Of a DNA stretch of 64,000 nt, positions 41,431-49,581 are shown in pieces (positions within the stretch are counted from its first letter, which is position 1; each line of letters starts with the position of its first letter). The notes under the pieces were generated by a model. The model did no database searches. It was not told the origin of the DNA and was given only the letters and a program-made list of their open reading frames with translations. Origin of the DNA: Collinsella sp. TM10-22 (lineage in GTDB: Bacteria; Actinomycetota; Coriobacteriia; Coriobacteriales; Coriobacteriaceae); the NCBI RefSeq assembly GCF_003466125.1, contig NZ_QSOC01000008.1, positions 15,088-79,087 of the forward strand, in the 5' to 3' direction. The position numbers and the translations under genes were made by a program.

Positions 41431-41620
41431 GTCTCTCTAAAACAATAGATTTATCTCTCTAAAGCTTAGTATATCTCTCTAACTTTAGAGAGATGAGCAC
41501 CTTCTTTTAGAGAGAAATTTAGAGAGATGTATCGAATTCACTGCTAGATTACCTAAGGCCATCTCTCTAACCGACGTTCTCTTTAGAGAGACGTTTAGAG
41601 AGACGAGCGCATCTCTCTAA
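41431..41620. promoter_or_regulatory. Array of ten TCTCTCTAA/TTAGAGAGA sites
   Basis: Forward copies start at 41432, 41454, 41474, 41572 and 41612; reversed copies at 41485, 41506, 41519, 41583 and 41595. Several are arranged as inverted or direct pairs 11-21 bp apart. The first overlaps the ribosome-binding site of the AlbA_2 gene. The next gene the other way starts at 41799. Read as candidate operators for that regulator. Confidence 0.75.
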
Positions 41621-41690
41621 CCATGGGCTCCGCTCTTTAAAGCGTACACATCCCAACCGTGCCCTAAGTTGCGGCGGGCATTACCCCGCC

Positions 41691-41737
41691 AACCCGCCAA
41701 AAGAGGACGGGTTTATTTTGGCAGGTTTTATCTGGGA
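41691..41737 (+). repeat. GGGAC-core hairpin family, ACCTGCCAA copy 3 (diverged)
   Basis: AACCCGCCAAAA faces TTTTGGCAGGTT around GAGGACGGGTTTA, with the same TTTATCTGGGA edge as the other two copies. The core has changed from GGGACAGG to AGGACGGG. It sits upstream of the nuclease gene. Confidence 0.8.
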
Positions 41738-41798
41738 AACGACCTGCGGCGTCTCCTGCTAGACTGGTAGATTCGCAACCGACTAACCAGGAGCCCCC

Positions 41799-42779
41799 AT
41801 GTCGCGCAAGTCCGCCTACAAGCAAGTACTTTCCATCGGCACCGCCGTGGTGCTGGGGTTTGCGCTGTTTACGGGATCGATCGACGGAGCGCCCAAGCTG
41901 TTGTCGCCGCAAAGCGATGAGCAGGCGGCGGCTCTGGCCGAGAAGCAAAGCGAGAGCCCCAACCGCACCGACGACGAAGCGGACTTGGTCGCCCGGCTCG
42001 AATCGGGAACGGCGAGCTCCCCGGACCCTCAAAACAGCCAGGACTCTGGCGATGGCTCCGATTCCGCCGCAACCGACACCGGTGACGACGCATCCGCAAA
42101 CAGCGCCACCCCCATCGACGAGGTCGAAAACCCCGATCTCAACCGCGCCCGCGGCGTATATCTCAGCAGCATTCCCGACTACGCCGGCAACCCCTACGTT
42201 GCCCTTCGTGCCGACAGCACGCACGCGCTCGGCACGCCATCATTCACGCTCGATGAATACGAGCGCGCTGCAGAAGAGGGCTGCTTTAAGAAGTTCTCTA
42301 AACTCGACAGCCTGGGCCGTACCCGCAAAGCACTCGCCTGCATAGGACCTGAATCGCTCGGTCAGGGCAAGCGCGGCGATATCTCGCGTATCCACCCCGC
42401 CGGATGGCACCAGCAGCGCTACGACTTTATTCCGAGCCAGAGCCTCTATAACCGTTGCCACCTTATCGCTTGGTCGCTCTGCGGCGAAAACGCCAACCGC
42501 AAAAATCTCCTGACCGGCACGCGCTATCTCAACGAGACGGGCATGTTGCCCTTCGAAGAGCAGATCCTCGGCTATATCCGCGACACGGGCAACCACGTGC
42601 TCTACCGCGTCACGCCCATGTACAACGAAGAGGAACTCGTCTGCCGCGGTGTCCGCCTCGAGGCGCAGTCGGTCGAGGACCACGGCAAGACACTGTGCTT
42701 CCACGTGTACTGCTACAACCTGCAGCCGCATGTGCAGATCGACTACGCCACCGGCCGCAACCAGGCCTCGGGGGATTAG
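41799..42779 (+). CDS. Secreted DNA/RNA non-specific endonuclease
   Basis: 326 residues with a CAGGAG site. A basic start and one hydrophobic segment (about 8-27) form a signal peptide or anchor. An acidic Ser/Asp/Ala linker follows (about 35-115). The C-terminal nuclease domain has YNRCHLIAWSLCGENANRKNLLTGTRYLNETGMLPFEE, the EndA/NUC-type beta-beta-alpha metal motif with His as general base and Asn residues as Mg ligands. The DRGH signature is NRCH here, as in a Gram-positive subgroup. It could feed on extracellular DNA or act in DNA uptake. Confidence 0.85.
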   Translation: MSRKSAYKQVLSIGTAVVLGFALFTGSIDGAPKLLSPQSDEQAAALAEKQSESPNRTDDEADLVARLESGTASSPDPQNSQDSGDGSDSAATDTGDDASANSATPIDEVENPDLNRARGVYLSSIPDYAGNPYVALRADSTHALGTPSFTLDEYERAAEEGCFKKFSKLDSLGRTRKALACIGPESLGQGKRGDISRIHPAGWHQQRYDFIPSQSLYNRCHLIAWSLCGENANRKNLLTGTRYLNETGMLPFEEQILGYIRDTGNHVLYRVTPMYNEEELVCRGVRLEAQSVEDHGKTLCFHVYCYNLQPHVQIDYATGRNQASGD

Positions 42780-42826
42780 CCCCGAGCCACGACAAGAACC
42801 GATTTGCAACCCCACCGGGGATCAAA

Positions 42827-42859
42827 AAGGGCCGCTCCGGATCACCCAGAGCGGCCCTT
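42827..42859 (-). terminator. Terminator of the EF-G-like gene
   Basis: AAGGGCCGCTC faces GAGCGGCCCTT; the minus strand continues TTTTTG. Usable for the convergent nuclease gene too. Confidence 0.8.
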
Positions 42860-42893
42860 GCATCGGCACGTATGTTACAGGCAACGTCACACG

Positions 42894-44969
42894 CTACTTG
42901 GCGCGGCCCTCCTCATAGCGCTCGACCAGCTTGGCCTGAACGTCATAAGGCACCTGCTCATAGCCCGCGGGCTTCATGGTAAAGTCGCCCGTGCCGCGCG
43001 TAATAGAGCGCAGGCGCGTCGAGTAATCCGTCAGCTCGGCCAGCGGCGCCTGGGCGATGACCACGGTGTCTCCGCGCTCATCGGTCTCCATGCCCGTCAC
43101 GCGACCACGCGAGGCCGAGATGTCGCCCATCACGGCGCCGGCGTAGCTCTCGGGGATCGTCACCGTGATTTCCTCGATGGGCTCCAGCACCACCGGGTCG
43201 GCATCGGCGCACGCCTTGCGCAGGCCGATGCGGGCCGCCGCGCGGAACGCCATCTCGTTGGAGTCGACGCTGTGATACGAGCCGTCGTACACAGCCACGC
43301 GAATGCCCGTGAGCGGGTAGCCGGCGATGATGCCGTCCTTCATAGTCTCCTGAACACCCTTATCCACGGCAGGGATCAGCGAGCGCGGAATGCGGCCGCC
43401 CACGACCTCGTCCACAAACTCATAACCGTCGCTCGTACCGTCGGCGGTAATCATCGGCTCCACACGCAGCCAGCAGTCACCATACTGACCGGCACCACCA
43501 GTCTGCTTCTTATGACGACCCTGGGCACTTGCCGTGCGGCGGATGGTCTCGCGATACGGGATACGGATCGGCACGCTCTTGGCAGCGACCTTGGTGCGGT
43601 CCTCCAGACGATTGAGCAGGACCGAAACCTGTGCCTCGCCCACCGCCGAGATAATGGTCTGGCCGGTCTCCTCGTCGCGGTCGATGCTCATGGTCGGATC
43701 GGCCTTGCAAGCCTTCTCGATAAACGTGTAGAGCTTCTCTTCGTCGCCGCGATTCTCGGCCTCGATGGCAATGCGGTACTGCGAGTTGGGGAACTTAAAC
43801 GCCGCAGCCTCGACCTTACCGGTAATCGAGAGCGTATCGCCCGTCTCGGCAGCCAGCTTGGGCGCCACGATGATATCGCCGGCATACGCGTGCCCGACCT
43901 CGGTCATGTCGCGGCCGCACATCACATACAGGTGAGCCAGACGCTCGCCCTTGCGCGTGCGGGCGTTGATCAGCTCAAGACCCGGCTCAAGCGTGCCCGT
44001 CAGCACCTTGATAAAGCTGATGCGACCCTGCTGCGGGTCGGCCAGGGTCTTAAACACAAACGCCACCGGGCGGTCATCGTCACTCGAGATCTTGAGCGAA
44101 TCACCGTCGATGAGCGGCATCTCGCCGTAGTCCGTCGGCGCCGGGAAGTACGTGGCGATGTCGTCCATCAGCGAGTTGACGCCCTGCTCCTTAATGCAAT
44201 CGCCCGCAAAGACCGGCACAAAGATGCGCTCGGCGATCGCCTTCGACAGCAGGCCCTCGAGCTCTTCCTGCGTCAGCGTCTCCTCGCCTTCCAGGTATTT
44301 CATCATCAGCTCGTCGTCGGCCTCGGCCACCAGCTCGCACAGATGGTCGTGGGCCTCCTCGGCCTGGGTACGATACTCCTCGGGAATCTCCGACTCAACG
44401 GCTTCAGCGCCGTTGCAATGGCGCGCCTTCATGCGCACCAGGTCGATGATGCCGTCAAAGTCCTCGCCCTCGCCCCAGGGAAGGGTCACGGCACCCAGGC
44501 GCGTACCAAAGCGCTCCTGCAGCAGGTCCATCGTGGTCGCAAAGCTGGCCTCGGAGCGCGACAGGCGGTTTACGAACACCGCACGCGCCAGACGCAGGTC
44601 CTCGGCGGCATACCAGAGCTTAACCGTCGTAGGCTGCGGGCCGGCCTCGGCGTCGACAACAAACAGAGCCGTCTCGCAGACGCTCATCGCGGCATAGGCG
44701 TCGCCGATAAAATCGGGATAGCACGGGGCATCGAGCACGTTGATGCGCGCGCCCTTCCAGTCGATCGGCGCAATGGTCGTCGAGATGGAAAATGCACGCT
44801 TGACCTCTTCGGGGTCATAGTCAAGCGTGGGCTTGGTGCCGTCGTGGCCGCCCAGGCGGGCGGTCTTGCCGGAAAGGTGGAGCATGGCCTCGGCGAGTGA
44901 AGTCTTGCCCACCCCGCCTTGGCCTACGAGCACCACGTTCCTTACGTTACCGGTCTTGGGAGCACCCAT
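42894..44969 (-). CDS. EF-G-like translation GTPase with altered G motifs (EF-G2 type)
   Basis: 691 residues from the ATG at 44969, with AAGGAGG. Domain order follows EF-G: GTPase (1-275), domain II, III, IV (RETIRRTASAQGRHKKQTGGAGQYG) and V. G1 is GQGGVGKTS (16-24). G3 reads DAPCYPDF (80-87) in place of DTPGHVDF, so the catalytic His is Tyr and the switch Gly is Cys. G4 is NRLS rather than NKxD. This is not the main EF-G, which is normally beside rpsG and rpsL. Paralogues in actinobacteria have uncertain roles. Confidence 0.85.
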   Translation of the reverse strand: MGAPKTGNVRNVVLVGQGGVGKTSLAEAMLHLSGKTARLGGHDGTKPTLDYDPEEVKRAFSISTTIAPIDWKGARINVLDAPCYPDFIGDAYAAMSVCETALFVVDAEAGPQPTTVKLWYAAEDLRLARAVFVNRLSRSEASFATTMDLLQERFGTRLGAVTLPWGEGEDFDGIIDLVRMKARHCNGAEAVESEIPEEYRTQAEEAHDHLCELVAEADDELMMKYLEGEETLTQEELEGLLSKAIAERIFVPVFAGDCIKEQGVNSLMDDIATYFPAPTDYGEMPLIDGDSLKISSDDDRPVAFVFKTLADPQQGRISFIKVLTGTLEPGLELINARTRKGERLAHLYVMCGRDMTEVGHAYAGDIIVAPKLAAETGDTLSITGKVEAAAFKFPNSQYRIAIEAENRGDEEKLYTFIEKACKADPTMSIDRDEETGQTIISAVGEAQVSVLLNRLEDRTKVAAKSVPIRIPYRETIRRTASAQGRHKKQTGGAGQYGDCWLRVEPMITADGTSDGYEFVDEVVGGRIPRSLIPAVDKGVQETMKDGIIAGYPLTGIRVAVYDGSYHSVDSNEMAFRAAARIGLRKACADADPVVLEPIEEITVTIPESYAGAVMGDISASRGRVTGMETDERGDTVVIAQAPLAELTDYSTRLRSITRGTGDFTMKPAGYEQVPYDVQAKLVERYEEGRAK

Positions 44970-45211
44970 GATGACCTCCTTGCAGGGCCGCGCGCAATGC
45001 GCGACGCCAACGGGGAGAGTTCGCGGTCGGTGCCGTCCCGGGAGCAGCATGGTCGGCAGCCGAGCCGACTCACCCTCCAAATGTCCTATGCCACCACCCT
45101 ACCCTTGCATCCGCCTGTCCATGCACACCTTTCGGCGCACGTATGAATACAGACGGCGAGAGGCCAGAGCAAACGTGCGAGGCGATTATTAAACCCCATC
45201 GATACAAATAA

Positions 45212-45243
45212 AAGCCGCCGCAGGCCGTAAGACCTGGCGGCTT
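45212..45243 (-). terminator. Terminator of the amino-acid ABC operon
   Basis: AAGCCGCC faces GGCGGCTT, with a further AGG/CCT pairing inside, followed on the minus strand by TTTTAT. Confidence 0.75.
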
Positions 45244-45277
45244 CGCCTCAATTAAAAAGTTGAGTAAATAGCTGAGC

Positions 45278-46042
45278 CTACCCCTCGATACGGCTCAAGA
45301 ACTCGCGGGTACGCTGCTCGCGTGGATGGTCGATGACCTGCTCGGCAGGACCTTCCTCGACAATACGGCCGCCGTCCATAAAGACCACGCGGTCGGCAAC
45401 ATCGCGCGCAAACTGCATCGCGTGGGTCACGATCACCATCGTCATGTTCTGCGCCGCAAGGTCTTTAATGACACGCAGCACCTCGGCCGTCAGCTCTGGA
45501 TCGAGCGCCGAGGTCGGCTCATCAAAGAACAAGATTTCCGGGTCGAGCGCCAGGGCGCGGGCAATACTCACGCGCTGCTGCTGGCCGCCCGAAAGCTCGC
45601 ACGGCACCTTGTTCTCGTTGCCCACAAGCCCCATCTGAGCAATCAGCTCGTGCGCACGAGCTTCCGCCTGCTCGCGCGGGCGCTTAAGCACGCGGATCGG
45701 CGCGTCGGTGATGTTTTTCATCACCGTATAGTGCGGAAACAGATTGTAGTTCTGGAACACCAGGCCGAATCGCGAGCGCGCCTGCTTGGGCACATCGCCC
45801 TTCGCATACACCGCGCCCGAACCCGCATCCGTCGCGACGGCAAGGCCGCCAAACGAGAGCGAGCCTCCGTCGAGCGTCTCGAGCAGTGTGGCGCAACGCA
45901 GCAGCGTGGACTTGCCGCCACCCGAAGGCCCGATAATCGCCACGACCTCGCCACGCTTCACCTCAAGCGAGATATCCTTGAGAACCTCATTGCCGCCAAA
46001 CGCCTTGCGCGCGCCTTCGATCTTCATCACTGAGTTAGTCAT
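45278..46042 (-). CDS. Polar amino-acid ABC importer, ATP-binding subunit
   Basis: 254 residues from the ATG at 46042, which overlaps the permease stop. Walker A GPSGGGKST, signature LSGGQQQRVSIARAL, Walker B EILFFDEPTSALDPEL and His switch VTHAMQFA are all canonical for the GlnQ/HisP family. It contains an insert of about 15 residues after Walker A (GGLAVATDAGSGAVYAKGDVPKQ). It powers uptake together with the next two genes. Confidence 0.92.
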   Translation of the reverse strand: MTNSVMKIEGARKAFGGNEVLKDISLEVKRGEVVAIIGPSGGGKSTLLRCATLLETLDGGSLSFGGLAVATDAGSGAVYAKGDVPKQARSRFGLVFQNYNLFPHYTVMKNITDAPIRVLKRPREQAEARAHELIAQMGLVGNENKVPCELSGGQQQRVSIARALALDPEILFFDEPTSALDPELTAEVLRVIKDLAAQNMTMVIVTHAMQFARDVADRVVFMDGGRIVEEGPAEQVIDHPREQRTREFLSRIEG

Positions 46043-46688
46043 GGTAATAGTCCAGCTTCTTTTCGGCGGCGCCCAGCAGCATCTCGACCACAAAGTTAAA
46101 GACCCAGTAGATCAGCGCCGCGATTGCAAACGGCACCATGTTCACTTGCGAGGCAACCAGCGCCTTGGCCGTCGAGAACATCTCGCCCACGCCAATGGCA
46201 AATGCCAGCGACGTATCCTTGACCAGCGTGATAATCTCGTTGCCCATCGCCGGCAAAATGCGCTTAGCGACCTGCGGCATCACAATGTACAAAAACGTCT
46301 GCAGGCGCGAATAGCCCAGCACCTCGGCAGCCTCGTATTGACCGCGCGGAATGGACTGCAGGCCCGATCGATAGATCTCGGCAAAGTAGCCGGCGTAGTT
46401 GATGATGAACGCCACAACGCACGCCGTCCATTTGGAATCGGGTGTGAGCGAGATGCCAAACACGTAGTACGGGGCAAAGTAGATGGCAAACATCTGCAGC
46501 ATGAGCGGCGTGCCACGCATGACCGAAATGTAGATGCGCGCAATCCAGCGAAGCGGCGCGATTTTGCTCATGCGCATAAACGCCACGGGGATTCCCAGTG
46601 GAATCGACCCGAGCAGCGTCAGCACAAACAGCTGCAAGCTGACCAAGAATCCCTGGCCAAGCATCTGCATCATGACTTGGATAGACAA
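46035..46688 (-). CDS. Polar amino-acid ABC importer, permease
   Basis: 217 residues with about five membrane helices. The HEQ/EAA-like loop YEAAEVLGYSRLQTFLYIVMPQVAKRILPAMGNEI matches the HisM/GlnP family. A single permease implies a homodimer. The 3' end overlaps the ATPase gene by 8 bp. 146 bp separate it from the binding-protein gene; that gap holds a GCGTAC-TTTG-GTACGC hairpin that might reduce read-through. Confidence 0.92.
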   Translation of the reverse strand: MSIQVMMQMLGQGFLVSLQLFVLTLLGSIPLGIPVAFMRMSKIAPLRWIARIYISVMRGTPLMLQMFAIYFAPYYVFGISLTPDSKWTACVVAFIINYAGYFAEIYRSGLQSIPRGQYEAAEVLGYSRLQTFLYIVMPQVAKRILPAMGNEIITLVKDTSLAFAIGVGEMFSTAKALVASQVNMVPFAIAALIYWVFNFVVEMLLGAAEKKLDYYHD

Positions 46689-46834
46689 CCTACCCTCTCT
46701 TTCGCAACAGCAGAACAGCGGATCTTATTCTCAAATAGGCGCAGTGCCCAAGATTGCGAGCGACAAGCCCGACGAAGCGTACTTTGGTACGCGAGGAGGG
46801 TTTGAGCGGCAAGATCGGGTTCCTGGGAAAGCCG

Positions 46835-47695
46835 TTATTTGAGCACCCAATTATCGAAGGAAAGACCGTAATCTGCATACTTGTCGCAGAGGTCCTTAAC
46901 CGTGCCGTCCTCGTAGAGCGCCTTGAGCGACTCGGTTACAGCATCGGCCGACTTGGTGTCGCCCTTCTTAAAGCCAACGGCGTAGTGCTCGCTGGACAGC
47001 GGCTTGTCGAGCTGCGTATAGGCATCGGGCTTGGCGGCGAGCTGATACTGGGCAATCGAAAGGTCGCAAGCCACGGCATCGACCGCGCCGCTCTCGAGCT
47101 GCATAAACGCCGTGTTGTACTCACCGATGGTATCGAGCGTGGCAAACGTCGCGGCCAGATCCTTCTGGTCGCCCTCGAGCACATCCTGCGCAGCGGAATC
47201 GGTCTGGGTGATCACGGTCTTGCCGGCAAGATCGTCCCAGCTCTTGATGCCCGCATCCTTCTTGACCACGAGCACCTGCTCGTTGAGCATGTACGGCTCG
47301 GAGAACGTGTAGTCGTCCTCGCGACCCTCCATGGTAAAGCCGTTCCAGATGCAGTTGATGGCACCCGAGTTGAGCAGCGTATCCTTGGCATCCCAGTCGA
47401 TGGCCTCGTATTTGACCTCCCAGCCTTGCTTGTCGGCAACGGCCTTGGCAAGGTCGAGGTCAAAACCCGTATATTCGCCATCGTCGCCCACAAAGCCGTA
47501 CGGAGGATAGGACTTGTCAAAGCCCACCACGAGCTTCTTGGACTCCGCGGCACCCTTCGTATCTTTGGCCGCGGCAGAGCCGGCAGCAGAGCCCTTACCG
47601 GCACCGCCGCCACAACCGACAAGACCAAGGCCGAGCACCGTGGCGAGCGAGCCGGCTAGACCAACAAACTGACGACGAGACATATCGGTATTCAT
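46835..47695 (-). CDS. Amino-acid-binding lipoprotein of the ABC importer
   Basis: 286 residues from the ATG at 47695 (GGGGGA site). The N-terminus MSRRQFVGLAGSLATVLGLG carries a twin-arginine motif (SRRQF) and a lipobox ending LVGC (Cys28). A Gly/Ala/Ser linker follows. The family 3 solute-binding fold is shown by TGFDLDLAKAVADKQGWEV, NGFTMEGREDDYTFSEPYM and the SGAVDAVACDL region. It delivers an amino acid, not further resolvable, to the permease. First gene of the importer operon, with its own promoter. Confidence 0.92.
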   Translation of the reverse strand: MNTDMSRRQFVGLAGSLATVLGLGLVGCGGGAGKGSAAGSAAAKDTKGAAESKKLVVGFDKSYPPYGFVGDDGEYTGFDLDLAKAVADKQGWEVKYEAIDWDAKDTLLNSGAINCIWNGFTMEGREDDYTFSEPYMLNEQVLVVKKDAGIKSWDDLAGKTVITQTDSAAQDVLEGDQKDLAATFATLDTIGEYNTAFMQLESGAVDAVACDLSIAQYQLAAKPDAYTQLDKPLSSEHYAVGFKKGDTKSADAVTESLKALYEDGTVKDLCDKYADYGLSFDNWVLK

Positions 47696-47713
47696 GGTAT
47701 TCCCCCTTGCTGG

Positions 47714-47780
47714 CACTTTAGTTAAGTAAAGTGAGTCGTGTAACGTTCAGAATCATACACTTTACCTTGATAGAGTACAA
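47714..47780 (-). promoter_or_regulatory. Promoter and operator-like palindrome of the amino-acid ABC operon
   Basis: On the minus strand -35 TTGTAC (47775-47780), 17-bp spacer, -10 TATGAT (47752-47757). In the leader, CACTTTA-GTTAAG-TAAAGTG (47714-47733) is a 7-bp inverted repeat about 20 bases past the start point, placed where a repressor would block transcription. Confidence 0.62.
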
Positions 47781-47830
47781 GGGAGGATTTGCCCGCCGGG
47801 TGCCGGGGCAGGGGTTAAGTTTGCTGCTCT

Positions 47831-47890
47831 ACAGTCCTGCTCACGACGGAGGCCACATTAAGTGGCCTCCTGTTCGTGCGGAACTCGCGA
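47831..47890. repeat. 60-bp hairpin repeat, copy 2
   Basis: Matches 9825-9884 except for two short blocks that change together: CGCAA/TTGCG there becomes CACGA/TCGTG here, keeping the stem paired around GGAGGCCAC-ATTAA-GTGGCCTCC. The outer 27-bp arms of copy 1 are absent. It lies between divergent genes. Confidence 0.88.
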
Positions 47891-48032
47891 CAAATTAAAC
47901 TCCGCGCCGGGCGCCACTCAGCCGGGAGACAACCTGCTCGGAACCTTAAATAGCCTCCTCTCCAAACGGGCACGTTGAATGCACGGTACAATTGCTTCGG
48001 ACTTTTCTTTTATTAAATAGTGGGGTTAATTC

Positions 48033-49481
48033 ATGGCAGAATCTCGTGCGGAGCGTAAGGCTCGTCGTGCTTTGATCGAGGCGGCTGAGGGGTCGGGGGA
48101 GAAAAAATCTTCTAAGAAATCCAAGGCGTCTCAGGATGCGAAGGGTAAGTCGGCCAAGGGCAAGGCTAAGGCCAAGCGTTCTGGCTCTCGTCGGGGCGGG
48201 GATAAGGCATCTCAGACTCGCCCCAAGCACTCGCATAAAGATCCGGCTTCGGCTGCGTGCAAGACTGTGGACCCCAAGTCTCCCTGTTCGATCATGAAAG
48301 CTTGCGGTGGGTGCACGGCGCTCAATCGTCCTTATAAGAAGCAGTTGGCGGCCAAGCAGACTGCTATGGAGGAACTGTTTGCTGAGCTCTGTGAGCGCGA
48401 GGGCATAACCGTCGATCCCATTCGCGGTATGGGCGTCACCCTAGGCGACCCGGGCAAATATCCTGCGCCGCGCGGTTTTCGTCATAAGGCTGCCACTCCG
48501 TTTGCTCCCGGTAAGGAGGGCGCTGTCCGCTGCGGTTTCTTTGAGCGCGGCACGCACAAGATCGTTGCCGTACCCGAGTGTCCTGTCGAGGCGCCGGGTG
48601 CTCGTCAGATTCTCAACGGTATCGCTCGCGAGGCCGAACGTCTGCACATTCCCGCCTTTAACGAAGACAAGCATCTGGGGCTGCTTCGCTATGCCGTCGT
48701 TCGCTGCGGCTGGCGCACCGACCAGATTATGGTCACCCTCGTGACCGCTCAGCGCGACTTGCCGTATGCGCAGGAGTTCTTTGAGGCCGTCGCCGCACTC
48801 GATCCGCATATCGTCACCGTTGCCCAAAACATCAACGGACGCCCCGGCAACGCCATTCTAGGCGAGGAGACCCGCATCGTGCATGGCGCCGAATGCATGC
48901 GCGACCAGCTGCTCGGCTGCGACTTCGACATCTCCCCCACCGCGTTCTATCAGACCAACCCGCAACAGACCGAGCTGCTCTACCAGCTCGCCATCGACGG
49001 CATGGACCTGCGCCAGGGCGACGTGCTTATGGATGCCTACTGCGGCAGCGGCACCATCGGCCTTTGCGCCGCAAAGGGTGCCCAGGACAAGGGCATTGGC
49101 ATCATGCTGCTCGGTGTGGAGCGAAACCCCGCGGGCATTGCCGACGCGCGCCGCAATGCCGAGCTCAACGGTCTCACCCGCAGCGCTTGGTTTATGGCCG
49201 ACGACGCCACCGACTACATCCTCGATGCCGCCGACAACAACGAACGCGTCGACGTCCTTTCCATCGACCCGCCGCGCGCCGGCTCCACCCCCGAGTTCCT
49301 CGAAGCCGCCTGCGCACTCAAGCCGCGCCGCATCACCTATATCAGCTGCAACCCCGTGACCCAAGAGCGTGACCTGCACCAGCTCCTCGACGGAGGCTAT
49401 CGCCTGCTCAAGATCACGCCGGTCGACATGTTCCCCCATACCGACCACACCGAAACCGTAGCGATCCTCGGGCGCCGCTAG
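48033..49481 (+). CDS. rlmD: 23S rRNA (uracil-5-)methyltransferase, RlmD/RumA-like
   Basis: 482 residues. A Lys/Arg/Ser-rich N-terminal extension of about 75 residues precedes the iron-sulfur Cys set CSIMKACGGC, then the TrmA/RlmD methyltransferase fold: DAYCGSGTIGLCAAKGA (SAM loop), SIDPPRAGS, and ISCNP with the catalytic Cys. It methylates a uracil in 23S rRNA, by family most likely U1939. The first 240 or so codons favour T-ending codons (CGT, GCT, TCT), while the rest uses C-ending codons like the neighbours. Weak GGGG site before the ATG. Confidence 0.85.
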   Translation: MAESRAERKARRALIEAAEGSGEKKSSKKSKASQDAKGKSAKGKAKAKRSGSRRGGDKASQTRPKHSHKDPASAACKTVDPKSPCSIMKACGGCTALNRPYKKQLAAKQTAMEELFAELCEREGITVDPIRGMGVTLGDPGKYPAPRGFRHKAATPFAPGKEGAVRCGFFERGTHKIVAVPECPVEAPGARQILNGIAREAERLHIPAFNEDKHLGLLRYAVVRCGWRTDQIMVTLVTAQRDLPYAQEFFEAVAALDPHIVTVAQNINGRPGNAILGEETRIVHGAECMRDQLLGCDFDISPTAFYQTNPQQTELLYQLAIDGMDLRQGDVLMDAYCGSGTIGLCAAKGAQDKGIGIMLLGVERNPAGIADARRNAELNGLTRSAWFMADDATDYILDAADNNERVDVLSIDPPRAGSTPEFLEAACALKPRRITYISCNPVTQERDLHQLLDGGYRLLKITPVDMFPHTDHTETVAILGRR

Positions 49482-49490
49482 CCCACCCCA

Positions 49491-49521
49491 GTAGATTTTT
49501 GGGACATGCCTTAAAATCTAC
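49491..49521. repeat. GGGAC-core hairpin, GTAGATTTT family
   Basis: GTAGATTTT faces AAAATCTAC across TGGGACATGCCTT; 9-bp perfect arms. It starts 10 bp after the RlmD-like stop. Confidence 0.75.
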
Positions 49522-49530
49522 CGGCACAAG

Positions 49531-49562
49531 AAAGGGGGCGGCCCGTCTGGACCGCCCCCTTT
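49531..49562. terminator. Bidirectional terminator between rlmD-like and PHP genes
   Basis: AAAGGGGGCGG faces CCGCCCCCTTT, flanked by A-rich and T-rich bases; the genes converge on it. Confidence 0.75.
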
Positions 49563-49581
49563 CGTTGGCTATATGAGCCCG

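Noticed and set aside
42804-44900. A 698-codon plus-strand open frame opposite the EF-G-like gene
   Set aside because: Antisense shadow; no ribosome-binding site and biased composition.
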